NCBI GenBank assembly: GCA_002311915.1
Contig: DCAF01000008.1
Location: 1-64,000 of the forward strand
Length of the DNA: 64,000 nucleotides
Direction of reading: 5' to 3'
Source: Sulfurovum sp. UBA1140
GTDB taxonomy: Bacteria; Campylobacterota; Campylobacteria; Campylobacterales; Sulfurovaceae
Position numbers and translations under genes: made by a program. This document shows positions 27,817-36,031 of the stretch, in pieces. Positions within the stretch are counted from its first letter, which is position 1. Every line of letters begins with the position of its first letter. Below the pieces are notes generated by a model. It was not told where the DNA came from. It worked only from the letters and a program-made list of their open reading frames with translations, and made no database searches.

Positions 27817-29232
27817 ATGAATCAAAAAGCAAAAATAGCCGTTATCGGTGGTGGTGTGGCAGGTGCTTCAACAGCACTCTATCTAGGAAATTTAGGGCTA
27901 GAGGTGACACTTTTTGAAAGAGAGACCTCTTTGGTCAATGGCCCCCCATTTTGTCATCTTCATGCAGGGGGCAATCTCTATCCTAATATTTCTGATGAGC
28001 AGTGTATTAAACTACTCAAACAGTCCATAGATTTTTTGCGTTTTTATCCTCATGTGGTAGATTATCGCCCCACGGTGATTGCACTGCCCAATTATTGTAC
28101 TTCTAATGTAAACAACCTGTTTCCTCGTCTTAAAAAACTACAAAAAGAGTATGAATTACTAATAGAAAATGACCCTAAAAATAGAGTCTTAGGCGAGAGT
28201 AAAGATTACTATAGACTCTATAGCAAAGAGCAGATAGAGGACTTAAAAGAGGGAAAAATAACCAACAGTTTAGATAAATGGATGGTTCCTGTAGCTCAAA
28301 ATATAGACTTGACCAAAGTACAGTTTCCCCTCATTTTAGTTCAAGAGTATGGGCTTAACCTCTTTCGTTTGGGTGCGAGTATGGCTCTTGCTTTAAAAAA
28401 AATAGAAGAGGTTCAAGTTTTGTTCAATACAACAGTGACCAATGTAGTAAAAGATAAGAACCGTTGGAATATCAGTTATCAAAAAGATGAAGAGATAGCC
28501 CAAGAGAATTTTGATTATCTTATTAACGCCACAGGGTTTAGAACAGGAAAAATAGATGATTTTTTAGATGTCCCTTGTAAAAAAATGGTCGAGTTTAAAG
28601 CAGCTTATGTAACCAAATGGGAACAGGCAGAGGGTACTCTTTTTCCTGAAATAATCTTTCATGGAGAGCGAGGAACCCCCCAAGGAATGGGACAGTTCAC
28701 CCCTTATCCCAATGGTCACTTCCAGCTTCACGGCATGACCAATGAGATTACACTCTATAAAGATGGATTGGTTGCAAGTACGGCTCTAAGTTGTCAACCA
28801 CAACTCAAACCAAACTTCATCGAAAAGATTGAGAAGTCGTGGAGTAAGGAGGAGGTGGAGCAGAGAACGAAAAGTGCTATCCAACATCTATCCAAATTTA
28901 TCCCCTCTTTTAGCCAAGCAAGAGTGGGTTCAAAACCTCTTTTTGGAGCGCAACAAATCCCAGGAGATGACCCATCACTTCGTGTGGCAGAGGTCTCATT
29001 TCCTACTGAAAAATATGCACGATGTGAGATTGTTAAAGTCTCCTCAGTCATTGATATGATAGATAGCATTGTTGGTGAATTGATAAAGCTTGGTTATGTA
29101 GATAAGCGTTGTAATTTTGAACCGATGATAGATGAGAAAGAGGCAGATATTACAAAAGTTGCTGAGTTGATTTGTAGAGAACGAGAGTATCCCGAGATGT
29201 TGGCTCATCGGAGTGTTTTGGGATTACAATAA
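27817..29232 (+). CDS. FAD-dependent oxidoreductase (DAO-like)
   Basis: The 471-residue protein starts with a Rossmann dinucleotide site (VIGGGVAGASTALYLG, about 10-25) and the acidic end of strand 2 (VTLFERE), and has the second FAD motif INATGFRTG in the middle. This is the D-amino acid oxidase / glycine oxidase layout, but substrate residues are not recognisable. It follows gph by 2 bases and could be cotranscribed with moaA-gph. No membrane helix or signal. Confidence 0.75.
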   Translation: MNQKAKIAVIGGGVAGASTALYLGNLGLEVTLFERETSLVNGPPFCHLHAGGNLYPNISDEQCIKLLKQSIDFLRFYPHVVDYRPTVIALPNYCTSNVNNLFPRLKKLQKEYELLIENDPKNRVLGESKDYYRLYSKEQIEDLKEGKITNSLDKWMVPVAQNIDLTKVQFPLILVQEYGLNLFRLGASMALALKKIEEVQVLFNTTVTNVVKDKNRWNISYQKDEEIAQENFDYLINATGFRTGKIDDFLDVPCKKMVEFKAAYVTKWEQAEGTLFPEIIFHGERGTPQGMGQFTPYPNGHFQLHGMTNEITLYKDGLVASTALSCQPQLKPNFIEKIEKSWSKEEVEQRTKSAIQHLSKFIPSFSQARVGSKPLFGAQQIPGDDPSLRVAEVSFPTEKYARCEIVKVSSVIDMIDSIVGELIKLGYVDKRCNFEPMIDEKEADITKVAELICREREYPEMLAHRSVLGLQ

Positions 29233-29351
29233 TGGTGTTAGAGGTAAATATGCCCAAGTCTATAAAGAGGGTGAATATTATAAAAATAGATACAGATATA
29301 ATGAAGTTTTTTCCTGATACAAAGTCTGTAAATGAAGAGTTACGAACTTGA
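29228..29351 (+). pseudogene. frameshifted antitoxin remnant (ribbon-helix-helix type)
   Basis: In one frame, reading from 29228, the sequence gives NNGVRGKYAQVYKEG; near 29262-29270 it must shift to the frame of an ATG at 29250 to continue VNIIKIDTDIMKFFPDTKSV and NEELRT. Joined, these resemble a common type II antitoxin pattern (GVRGKY...G...FPDSxSVNEALR). The beginning is missing, fused to the stop of the FAD gene. The family match is from memory and needs a search; the frameshift itself is read directly. Confidence 0.5.
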
Positions 29352-29433
29352 TGATGTTTTAGCTCATAAAGATGACAATCCAATGATAGGGCTGATAGAG
29401 AGTGAGTTTTTAAATATAGAGGATAATAAATAA
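29332..29433 (+). CDS. 33-residue ORF before queE, unknown
   Basis: ATG 29332 opens [20 protein letters not shown] and ends with TAA one base before the queE ATG. It overlaps the end of the antitoxin remnant in another frame. It may be the tail of a decayed toxin-antitoxin module or a small leader-type peptide coupled to queE. No family is recognised and there is no clear ribosome site. Confidence 0.3.
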   Translation: MKSYELDDVLAHKDDNPMIGLIESEFLNIEDNK

Positions 29434-29434
29434 A

Positions 29435-30193
29435 ATGTTCTACCTAACCGAAAAATTCTTCTCCATTCAAGGAGAAGGTAAATATGCAGGAATCCCATCG
29501 TACTTTTTACGTACGGGTGGGTGTAATTTGAGTTGCCCAGGGTTTGGGGCTAGTTATGATGTGAATGGTGTGGAGCAGATGGGGTGTGATACTTACTTTG
29601 CTGTAGACTCTCATTTTTCCTCTTCTTGGGAGAAGGTAGAGAAGGCTTCTGTGCTGATTGCTCATTTGGATAAGGAGTTTGAAAAAATTGGTTATATTCC
29701 ACAAATAGTTATTACAGGTGGAGAGCCTTTAATGTATTATAAGGATGAGGTCTTTTATAGTGTTATTGCATGGTTGGTATATCAAGGAACTCGTATAACC
29801 TTTGAAACAAATGGGACGATAGAGATTGATTTTAAAAAGTATGGCATGTATACACAGACTACTTTTGCACTCTCTATAAAACTAGCCAATTCAGGAGAGC
29901 CAAAAAATAGACGAATTAAGCCACGGGCTATTGCGAATATAGTGAACTACTCATATGATAGCTTTTTTAAATTTACGATTGATAAAAAATTGGTAGAGAC
30001 AACGGCATTTGATGAGATAGAGGAGATAACAAAGGTATTTAAAAAGCCAAATATCTATTGTATGCCTGTTGGGGAGAGTCGTTCAAATATTTGGCACAAT
30101 GACAGGGCTGTATTTGAGTTTTGTATGAAGCATGGGTTTAATTATAGTGATAGGTTGCATATACGGGTTTTTGATACGACGCAGGGGGTATAG
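29435..30193 (+). CDS. queE: 7-carboxy-7-deazaguanine synthase, unusual cysteine spacing
   Basis: Radical SAM enzyme of queuosine (7-deazaguanine) synthesis, making CDG from carboxytetrahydropterin. The start [18 protein letters not shown] and TGGEPLMY are typical. Instead of CX3CX2C the first cysteines are Cys30 and Cys34 (CNLSCPGFG), and the next cysteine comes after 16 residues (GCDTYFAVD), so the cluster motif reads CX3CX16C. The 252-residue length is a little longer than many QueE. queD lies 0.9 kb downstream. Confidence 0.9.
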   Translation: MFYLTEKFFSIQGEGKYAGIPSYFLRTGGCNLSCPGFGASYDVNGVEQMGCDTYFAVDSHFSSSWEKVEKASVLIAHLDKEFEKIGYIPQIVITGGEPLMYYKDEVFYSVIAWLVYQGTRITFETNGTIEIDFKKYGMYTQTTFALSIKLANSGEPKNRRIKPRAIANIVNYSYDSFFKFTIDKKLVETTAFDEIEEITKVFKKPNIYCMPVGESRSNIWHNDRAVFEFCMKHGFNYSDRLHIRVFDTTQGV

Positions 30194-30219
30194 CAAAATA
30201 AATATTAAGTTTATCTGTA

Positions 30220-30225
30220 TATAAT
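30220..30225 (+). promoter_or_regulatory. -10 box of the Sel1-repeat gene
   Basis: TATAAT 31 bases before the ATG at 30256, shortly after queE ends. Confidence 0.45.
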
Positions 30226-30255
30226 CGAAAAAACAGTAAAAAAGGTCTTGACAGT

Positions 30256-30954
30256 ATGCCAAACAGCAAATTAAAAACAGAAGCATTGGAGCTTTTTAAT
30301 GCAAAAGAGTACCCCAAAGCATTGGAACTTTATCAATACCTTGCCCAGCAGGGGGATTTTTCTTCTTTGGCAACAGTGGGATATTTTTACCACAATGGTT
30401 TAGGGGTAGAAAAGAACTATACAAAAGCAATAGCTTATTATGAAAAAGCTTCTGATGCGGGGGAACACTCCTCTTCTTATAATCTTGGACTCTTGTATTT
30501 AAAGGGGTTAGGGGTTGAAAAAAATAGTGTTAAAGCTCATGAATATTATCTTAAAGCAGCGACAAAAGGTATGCCCCAAGCTCAATTTGATGTGGCATTA
30601 ATGTTTGAGAATGGAGAAGGGTGTGAGAAGAACTATTCAGAATCAGCTTTTTGGTACGAAGAGTCAGCCAAACGGGGGAATGCAGAAGCTTTTAATAATC
30701 TTGGAGCATTATTTAAAGAGGGGATAGGGGTAGAACAGAGTGATAAAAAAGCCTATATTCTATTTAAGCAGTCAGCAACAAGAGGTTCACCTCAGGGGCA
30801 GTTTAATTTGGGTGCGATGTATGACCAAGGATTGGGGTGTGAGACCAATCAAGAAAAAGCGATAGAGTGGTGTCGAAAAGCTTCATTTCAAGGGCATCAA
30901 AAAGCCAAAGATATTATGCACCGTATGCAACAAGATGGGCAGATAGTATTTTAA
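30256..30954 (+). CDS. Sel1-repeat (TPR-like) protein
   Basis: The 232-residue protein is made of about six Sel1 repeats of 36 residues, with the marks GLGVEKNYTKAIAYYEKAS, GLGVEKNSVKAHEYYLKAA, GEGCEKNYSESAFWYEESA, GIGVEQSDKKAYILFKQSA and GLGCETNQEKAIEWCRKAS. There is no signal peptide, so it should be cytosolic, unlike secreted Sel1 beta-lactamase-like proteins. Such solenoids mediate protein-protein contacts. It separates queE from queD. Confidence 0.85.
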   Translation: MPNSKLKTEALELFNAKEYPKALELYQYLAQQGDFSSLATVGYFYHNGLGVEKNYTKAIAYYEKASDAGEHSSSYNLGLLYLKGLGVEKNSVKAHEYYLKAATKGMPQAQFDVALMFENGEGCEKNYSESAFWYEESAKRGNAEAFNNLGALFKEGIGVEQSDKKAYILFKQSATRGSPQGQFNLGAMYDQGLGCETNQEKAIEWCRKASFQGHQKAKDIMHRMQQDGQIVF

Positions 30955-30969
30955 TTAAAAGGATGTATT

Positions 30970-31065
30970 TTGAGCAAAGCCTTAAATACTACGCTGACGC
31001 TATGTCAACTTCAGCAGTTGGCTCATGCGACTGGTCGCATTTTAGAAAAGGAGATGAATAGTTAA
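30970..31065 (+). CDS. 31-residue ORF coupled to queD
   Basis: TTG 30970, with AAAAGGATG a few bases before it, opens an ORF beginning MSKALNTTLTLCQLQQLAHA and ending in GRILEKEMNS. Its TAA shares its last base with the queD ATG (TAATG), the arrangement of translational coupling. The product would be a short amphipathic helix. It could be a real small protein or only a way to load ribosomes onto queD. Confidence 0.4.
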   Translation: MSKALNTTLTLCQLQQLAHATGRILEKEMNS

Positions 31066-31646
31066 TGATAATACGAAAACTGTTTAAATTTGAAAATGCC
31101 CACATTGTGCGTAACTGTAGTACCACCCGATGTAGTGAAAATTTGCATGGACACTCTTATAAAGTAGAGGTGCTTTTAGAGTCAAATTATCTTGACCATG
31201 GGCAGATGGTGTATGATTTTGGATTAACCAAACGATACATTAAAGAGCTTATTGATGGGTTTGACCATGCCATTACCTTGTGGAGTGGTGATGATGGGGA
31301 GTATTTGAATGATATGAAAAAACACTCAAGTCGTTGGATAGAGCTTCCTGTGAGTCCCTCGGCTGAACAGTTTTCTCGGGTAATTTTTTTGTTGGTTGAA
31401 CGTGTTTTAGAGTGTACAGGTATGGTTAATGGTGAACGAGAGGTTCAACTACACAGTGTTATTGTACATGAGACTGAAACAGGTTATGCCCAAGGATTTA
31501 AAGAAGATGCTCACAGTAAATTGATGGGAAAAATAGATTTCAGGGATATTATTTTTTCTAAACAGGTGCAGAGCGAGTGGAGTGATGGGCAGTTATGGGA
31601 GAGTTTGTTAAATAAAAACTTAATGGTTAATCCATTAAAAGTATAG
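31065..31646 (+). CDS. queD: 6-carboxytetrahydropterin synthase
   Basis: Converts dihydroneopterin triphosphate to 6-carboxy-tetrahydropterin, the QueE substrate. The 193-residue protein has the zinc histidines His13 (FENAHIV), His28 and His30 (NLHGHSYKVEV), the nucleophile cysteine region RNCSTTRCSEN and the later catalytic pair DHAITL and HETETGYA. It is longer than the approximately 120-residue E. coli form because of insertions in the middle, as is usual for Campylobacterota homologues. Confidence 0.9.
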   Translation: MIIRKLFKFENAHIVRNCSTTRCSENLHGHSYKVEVLLESNYLDHGQMVYDFGLTKRYIKELIDGFDHAITLWSGDDGEYLNDMKKHSSRWIELPVSPSAEQFSRVIFLLVERVLECTGMVNGEREVQLHSVIVHETETGYAQGFKEDAHSKLMGKIDFRDIIFSKQVQSEWSDGQLWESLLNKNLMVNPLKV

Positions 31647-31691
31647 AGTTGACCAAAATCAATTTTTTAGGAAAAAATAAAAATAATAGAG

Positions 31692-31697
31692 TATAAT
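31692..31697 (+). promoter_or_regulatory. -10 box of the cytochrome c lipoprotein gene
   Basis: TATAAT 36 bases upstream of the ATG at 31733; AAAGGAATAAC precedes the start. Confidence 0.5.
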
Positions 31698-31732
31698 TGT
31701 ACATCATATAATTAATAACATAAAGGAATAAC

Positions 31733-32230
31733 ATGAATAAAATAACAGTATTATCTGTAATTGTAGCATCTCTACTTTTGCTAGGTTGTGGCGAAGAGGC
31801 AACGAAAGAAGTGAGTGCATCTGTAGCTACTGAAAAAGCTGTAGAATCAGCAACAACTGAAACGGTAGCCGAGAAAGCAACCAAAGCTGTAGACGCTGTT
31901 AAAGAGGTAGCAACTGAAGTTGTTGAATCTACCAAAGAGGTAGCATCAGCAGTGGCTGAAAAAACAGCAGAAGTAGTAACAGAAGCTAAAGAGGCTGTCA
32001 CAGGTGTTGATTTAAAAGCATGTGCTGCATGTCATGGTGCTGATTTCGAGAAAAAAGCGATGGGTGTCTCTAAAATTGTTAAAGATATGAGTAAAGAGGA
32101 TATTATTACTGCAATTAAAGGGTACAAAGATGGTTCTTATGGTGGTAATATGAAAGCACTTATGAAGGGTCAAGTTGCCTCTTTTGATGATGCAAAAATT
32201 GAAGCAGTTGCTGGTCAAATTGCAAAATAG
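31733..32230 (+). CDS. lipid-anchored monohaem cytochrome c with long helical linker
   Basis: The 165-residue protein has a lipobox LLLLGC (Cys19), a linker of about 70 residues made almost only of Ala, Val, Glu, Lys and Thr, and a C-terminal cytochrome c553-like domain with one haem site CAACH (about 99-103) and Met ligands among MGVS, MKALM. The linker should be a long helix that holds the haem domain away from the membrane. It would carry electrons in the periplasm, perhaps between bc1 or Sox and an oxidase. Confidence 0.85.
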   Translation: MNKITVLSVIVASLLLLGCGEEATKEVSASVATEKAVESATTETVAEKATKAVDAVKEVATEVVESTKEVASAVAEKTAEVVTEAKEAVTGVDLKACAACHGADFEKKAMGVSKIVKDMSKEDIITAIKGYKDGSYGGNMKALMKGQVASFDDAKIEAVAGQIAK

Positions 32231-32253
32231 TTAGAACTCCTGTTTTCTAATTT

Positions 32254-32272
32254 CGTGGGCAGGAATGCCCAC
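32254..32272. terminator. hairpin between convergent genes
   Basis: GTGGGCA-GGAA-TGCCCAC, a perfect 7-bp stem with a four-base loop, between the stops of the cytochrome gene and moeA. It is GC-rich against its surroundings and lacks a long U tract, so it may be a terminator or a small palindromic repeat. Confidence 0.55.
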
Positions 32273-32273
32273 A

Positions 32274-33494
32274 CTACCCTTTGATAAAAAAATCCTCTTT
32301 TTTACTGCTCTGTATCTCAAATTTTATTGGTATCATTTTAACCTCTTGATTTTTATTTAAATGATCAATCTCTTTGGTGGTGACAATCATTCCATCTGCC
32401 TGTTCAAGTGGTGAGACCATGCCTGGTTTTTGATTAGAGAGTGGTTCAAAAGAGTCTCCGTTCCATTTGCCTAAAATAACAGCATATTTTCCTGCTTTAA
32501 ATTTATAATCATTTCTCATTTTAGTGGTGATAAGTGGATGATAAAAGCTATTGGTTCCTGTCAATTTTAAGATGCTAGGTTTGACAAACATCTCAAAATT
32601 TACCATGGCTGCGAGTGGATTTCCTGGCAGGTTAATAACAAAACATTTTCCGAGTTTGCCAAAGGTGGTTGGTTTGCCTGGCTTAATATTCACTTTAGAA
32701 AAAAGCGTCTCCATTCCAAGTTCGCTAAATGCTTGAATCGTAAAGTCTTTATCTCCTACTGAAACGCCACCAGAGGTTAAGATAAGGTCAGCATCCATGG
32801 CATGAGAGACTGCTTTTTTAAGCTCTTCTGTTGTGTCCCCCGAGTTTGATATATAGCTTACATCACACCCCAACTCTTTGGCTCTGGCATAAAACATGGG
32901 GGCATTAGAGTTATAAAGTTGGTGGGTATCTATCTTTTCATAGTGGGCTTTTAGCTCTTCTCCTGTGCTAAAAATAACCACTTTTGGTTTTCGGTAGACC
33001 TCGATATGGGTGATGCCTTGTGAAGAGAGTAGGGCTAAAGAGTAAGCCGTTATTTTTTCGTGGGCATTCATAAAAGTTTTGCCACTTTTTATATCTTCTC
33101 CTTGCCAACGTATCATGGCATTGGGATTAATGGTTGGGGGTAGAATAATGCTCTGTTGTGTTAAAAACTCTACATCTTCAATTGGAACAATCGCTTCGCA
33201 CCCTTTGGGAATGGGGGCTCCTGTCATAATTTTTATCGCTTCATCGTGATGTAAGTGTTCTTGGGGCCTATCACCTGCGTAGATGACCTCTTTTATATTA
33301 ACGGCTTTTCCTGCATCGGTTAGTTTGACGGCATAACCATCCATCGCAGAGTTATCAAACCGTGGTAGGTCAAATGAAGCTTGATAGCTTTGTGCGGATA
33401 CAGAACCAATACTCTGTTCTATGGGAATAATATGGGTGCTTTTTTTGGTAACACTATTGTATATAATCTCTAACGCTTCATTAATGGTAACCAT
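32274..33494 (-). CDS. moeA: molybdopterin molybdenumtransferase
   Basis: Inserts molybdate (or tungstate) into adenylylated molybdopterin. The 406-residue protein has the MoeA features: PRFDNSAMDGYAV (about 40-52), the MoCF-binding core with TSGGVSVGDKDF and the loop LPGNPLAAMVNFE. It runs opposite to its neighbours with its own start near 33494. Together with moaA this shows molybdenum cofactor synthesis, needed for enzymes such as Nap nitrate reductase or SoxCD. Confidence 0.93.
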   Translation of the reverse strand: MVTINEALEIIYNSVTKKSTHIIPIEQSIGSVSAQSYQASFDLPRFDNSAMDGYAVKLTDAGKAVNIKEVIYAGDRPQEHLHHDEAIKIMTGAPIPKGCEAIVPIEDVEFLTQQSIILPPTINPNAMIRWQGEDIKSGKTFMNAHEKITAYSLALLSSQGITHIEVYRKPKVVIFSTGEELKAHYEKIDTHQLYNSNAPMFYARAKELGCDVSYISNSGDTTEELKKAVSHAMDADLILTSGGVSVGDKDFTIQAFSELGMETLFSKVNIKPGKPTTFGKLGKCFVINLPGNPLAAMVNFEMFVKPSILKLTGTNSFYHPLITTKMRNDYKFKAGKYAVILGKWNGDSFEPLSNQKPGMVSPLEQADGMIVTTKEIDHLNKNQEVKMIPIKFEIQSSKKEDFFIKG

Positions 33495-33540
33495 AACGTT
33501 TGCCTTTTTTATAAATTGATTTGATTATATCAAAATAGGG

Positions 33541-33546
33541 TATAAT
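33541..33546 (+). promoter_or_regulatory. -10 box before the small membrane gene
   Basis: TATAAT 22 bases before the ATG at 33568, with AAAAAGGG as ribosome site; probably once also served rsmE. Confidence 0.45.
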
Positions 33547-33567
33547 TCATCTAAAAAAAGGGTTTTA

Positions 33568-33999
33568 ATGTTTGGTGAATTTGATGAGATGATACTCTAT
33601 CATGCAGTTCTAATAAAGATGCTATTGGGGTTGTTGGTTGTGGGAATGATGATTCCTTTTTTAAGTAGTGCGTGTGAAAAAATCATAAAACGTACACGAA
33701 TTTATATGTTTATTTTTCATGGGTTTATGACCTCGGTGGCTTTTTCAGGATTGGTGGCTTTTGTATTTGTTCAGATGAGTTTTAATGCCAGTATGGGATT
33801 TATGATTGTGGCGTATTTGCTGATGAGTGCTATAGAGAGTGTTAAATATCTTTTAATGCTTCAAACCCAAAAAGAGTCTGATGCTTGTAACAATAAAATG
33901 CGTATAATCTCTTTAAAATATACGATGATAAATATTGTAATTGTTGCACTGTTTGTTGTGTATAAAATAATGGAGCATTCGAGTACAGTACCTCTGTAA
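33568..33999 (+). CDS. four-helix membrane protein, C-terminus altered by insertion
   Basis: The 143-residue protein has four hydrophobic segments (about 13-33, 45-68, 72-92, 114-132) and no known motif. Its last codons read through the left copy of a 10-bp direct repeat that flanks the restriction-modification genes; joining across the repeat to the rsmE side would extend the ORF by a single residue (VPLP then stop) and overlap the start of rsmE. So it and rsmE were probably adjacent, overlapping genes before the insertion. Confidence 0.6.
   Translation: MFGEFDEMILYHAVLIKMLLGLLVVGMMIPFLSSACEKIIKRTRIYMFIFHGFMTSVAFSGLVAFVFVQMSFNASMGFMIVAYLLMSAIESVKYLLMLQTQKESDACNNKMRIISLKYTMINIVIVALFVVYKIMEHSSTVPL
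33986..33995. repeat. left 10-bp direct repeat flanking the R-M genes
   Basis: CAGTACCTCT, identical to 36015-36024 just inside rsmE. The two copies bracket the methyltransferase and endonuclease genes and look like a target duplication. Confidence 0.6.
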
Positions 34000-34037
34000 C
34001 GATGAAAATCATAAATTCAACTTTAAGGTAATTAGAT

Positions 34038-34997
34038 ATGACAATACATTTTAACAATACTTCAACAAAAGAGAGCTATAAATTTATCGACCTATTTGCA
34101 GGTATTGGTGGGATTAGACTCGGTTTTGAGCAGGTATTTCAAGAGAAAAGCTCTTTTGTTTTTGCTTCTGAAATTGATAAATATGCAAAAATTACTTACT
34201 CTAGCAATTATGGTCATCTTCCCTCTGGAGACATTACCCAAATTGAACCTCAAGAGATACCACCATTTGATATTTTGTTGGCAGGTTTTCCTTGTCAACC
34301 CTTTTCGAATGCAGGGCTAAAAAAAGGCTTTGAAGATACACGAGGTACACTATTTTTTGATATTGCTAAAATTGCAAAAGAGCATAAACCAAAAGTGCTA
34401 TTTCTTGAAAATGTAAAAGGGTTTAGAAATCATGATAAAGGCAATACTTTTAAAGTGGTTCAAGAGACTTTAGAAGAGTTAGGGTATAAAGTTTTTTCAG
34501 AGGTTTTAAATGCCAAGCATTTTGGTGTTCCACAAAATAGAGAAAGAATTTATATTATTGGATTTTTAGATCATGATGTTAATTTTAAATTTCCAAAGCC
34601 CTCTGATCAGTCTGTTAAAGTTGGAGATATTTTAGATAAAGAGGTAGATAAAAAATATACAATTTCAGATAAGCTATGGGCTGGTCATCAGAGACGAAAA
34701 CTTGAACATAAAGCTAAAGGTAATGGTTTTGGATACTCTATGTTTACTGAAGAGTCTGAATATACAAGCACCATTAGTGCTAGGTATTATAAGGATGGTT
34801 CTGAAATATTGATAGCACAAAAAGATAGAAATCCAAGAAAACTATCTCCACGAGAAGCAGGAAGACTGCAAGGTTTTCCTGATGATTTTCAGATAGTTGT
34901 TAGTGATACTCAAGCATATAAACAGTTTGGAAACAGTGTGGCTGTTCCTGTAATTATGGAGTTGGCAAAAAATATTTTAAAAGAGTTGGAAGCGTAG
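34038..34997 (+). CDS. DNA (cytosine-5) methyltransferase, type II R-M
   Basis: The 319-residue protein has the m5C motifs in canonical order: motif I FIDLFAGIGGIRLGFEQ (about 17-33), motif IV GFPCQPFSNAG with the catalytic Cys, motif VI LFLENVKGF, motif VIII NRERIYIIGF and motif X FGNSVAVPVI. Target recognition lies between VIII and X and is short. It modifies host DNA against the endonuclease encoded 2 bases downstream. Recognition sequence cannot be read reliably. Confidence 0.93.
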   Translation: MTIHFNNTSTKESYKFIDLFAGIGGIRLGFEQVFQEKSSFVFASEIDKYAKITYSSNYGHLPSGDITQIEPQEIPPFDILLAGFPCQPFSNAGLKKGFEDTRGTLFFDIAKIAKEHKPKVLFLENVKGFRNHDKGNTFKVVQETLEELGYKVFSEVLNAKHFGVPQNRERIYIIGFLDHDVNFKFPKPSDQSVKVGDILDKEVDKKYTISDKLWAGHQRRKLEHKAKGNGFGYSMFTEESEYTSTISARYYKDGSEILIAQKDRNPRKLSPREAGRLQGFPDDFQIVVSDTQAYKQFGNSVAVPVIMELAKNILKELEA

Positions 34998-34999
34998 AT

Positions 35000-36031
35000 A
35001 TGGATATAAAAAAATTAGATATTAGAAAAGAGAAGTTTGATATAAATTTAAAGTTTTATTTTTTTCTAAAATATTTGGTTAAAACAAATTTATCGGATAA
35101 TCAAGCAACATCTATTTTGAAGATTTATAGTTTAAAATCGTCATTTAAATTAGCTGTTTCACAAATGATAACGCATATCGAAGATAAGATAAAAACAGGT
35201 TCAAAAAAACAGAAACTTCTATTTGAGATATTGGATGAAGTTGATAGTGAGTTATCTTTAAGACTATTTATTTTTAGTCTAAAACTCTACATGATAAAAG
35301 ATTTACTTTTAAGAGAGGCTAAACTTAAAGATTTGTTGAATGTTTCAAAGTTAGAAAATCTTGACCCTTTGTCTTTAGAATATGATAAAATAACCCTCTA
35401 TAGTCCTTATGCAACAAGGGTAAATGGAGCGTTATTATCACTGATATTTTTTGATAAATTAGCAAACAATGAAACCAATTTTATTTCACAAGATGCTGAT
35501 AATTATATAAAAAGTTTATCTAAAATAGCGATAGAGTTAAGAGATAATGGTGTTGAGCCAAATCAGATATTTATGTTGATGTTTAGTGAGAGTATTAATC
35601 AGTCTATTATTAGTAACAGTGGTTCAAATTATGAAGATAGAATTTTTTCTGTGTTGACCTCTATTGGAATTAAAGAGGATAAGATAGAGAAAATACATGA
35701 CAAAGATGATAGCTCTACAGAATTTGATTTTTTCTTTGAATTGAATGGTAAAACTTATGGAATCGGAGCCAAAAGAACCTTACGAGAGCGATATAAACAG
35801 TTTATTAAAACAGCTCAAATGAGTAAAATAGATGTGATGATAGAGATAACGCTGGGTATTGATTTAAGTGAAGAGAAAGTTCGAGCTATTCGAAATCATG
35901 ATGTGTTTTTGTTTGTTGCTGATGAAGTGTATAGCACTCAAAAGTATTTGCAAGAGATAGAAGGAGTTTACTCTTCAACAGATTTGACGATTATTACTTT
36001 GGAGGGTTTAAATGCAGTACCTCTACCATAA
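35000..36031 (+). CDS. putative type II restriction endonuclease (PD-D/EXK)
   Basis: The 343-residue protein is mostly without recognised domains, but near residues 240-275 it has STEFDFFFELNGKTYGIGAK followed by RTLRERYKQF. This matches the D-(X)n-(E/x)XK core and the following R..(R/K)(W/Y)xQ helix of EcoRII/NgoMIV-like nucleases. Position directly after a cytosine methyltransferase supports the role. Its last 20 bases overlap the rsmE start, a trace of insertion. AT content is higher than in the neighbours. Confidence 0.75.
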   Translation: MDIKKLDIRKEKFDINLKFYFFLKYLVKTNLSDNQATSILKIYSLKSSFKLAVSQMITHIEDKIKTGSKKQKLLFEILDEVDSELSLRLFIFSLKLYMIKDLLLREAKLKDLLNVSKLENLDPLSLEYDKITLYSPYATRVNGALLSLIFFDKLANNETNFISQDADNYIKSLSKIAIELRDNGVEPNQIFMLMFSESINQSIISNSGSNYEDRIFSVLTSIGIKEDKIEKIHDKDDSSTEFDFFFELNGKTYGIGAKRTLRERYKQFIKTAQMSKIDVMIEITLGIDLSEEKVRAIRNHDVFLFVADEVYSTQKYLQEIEGVYSSTDLTIITLEGLNAVPLP

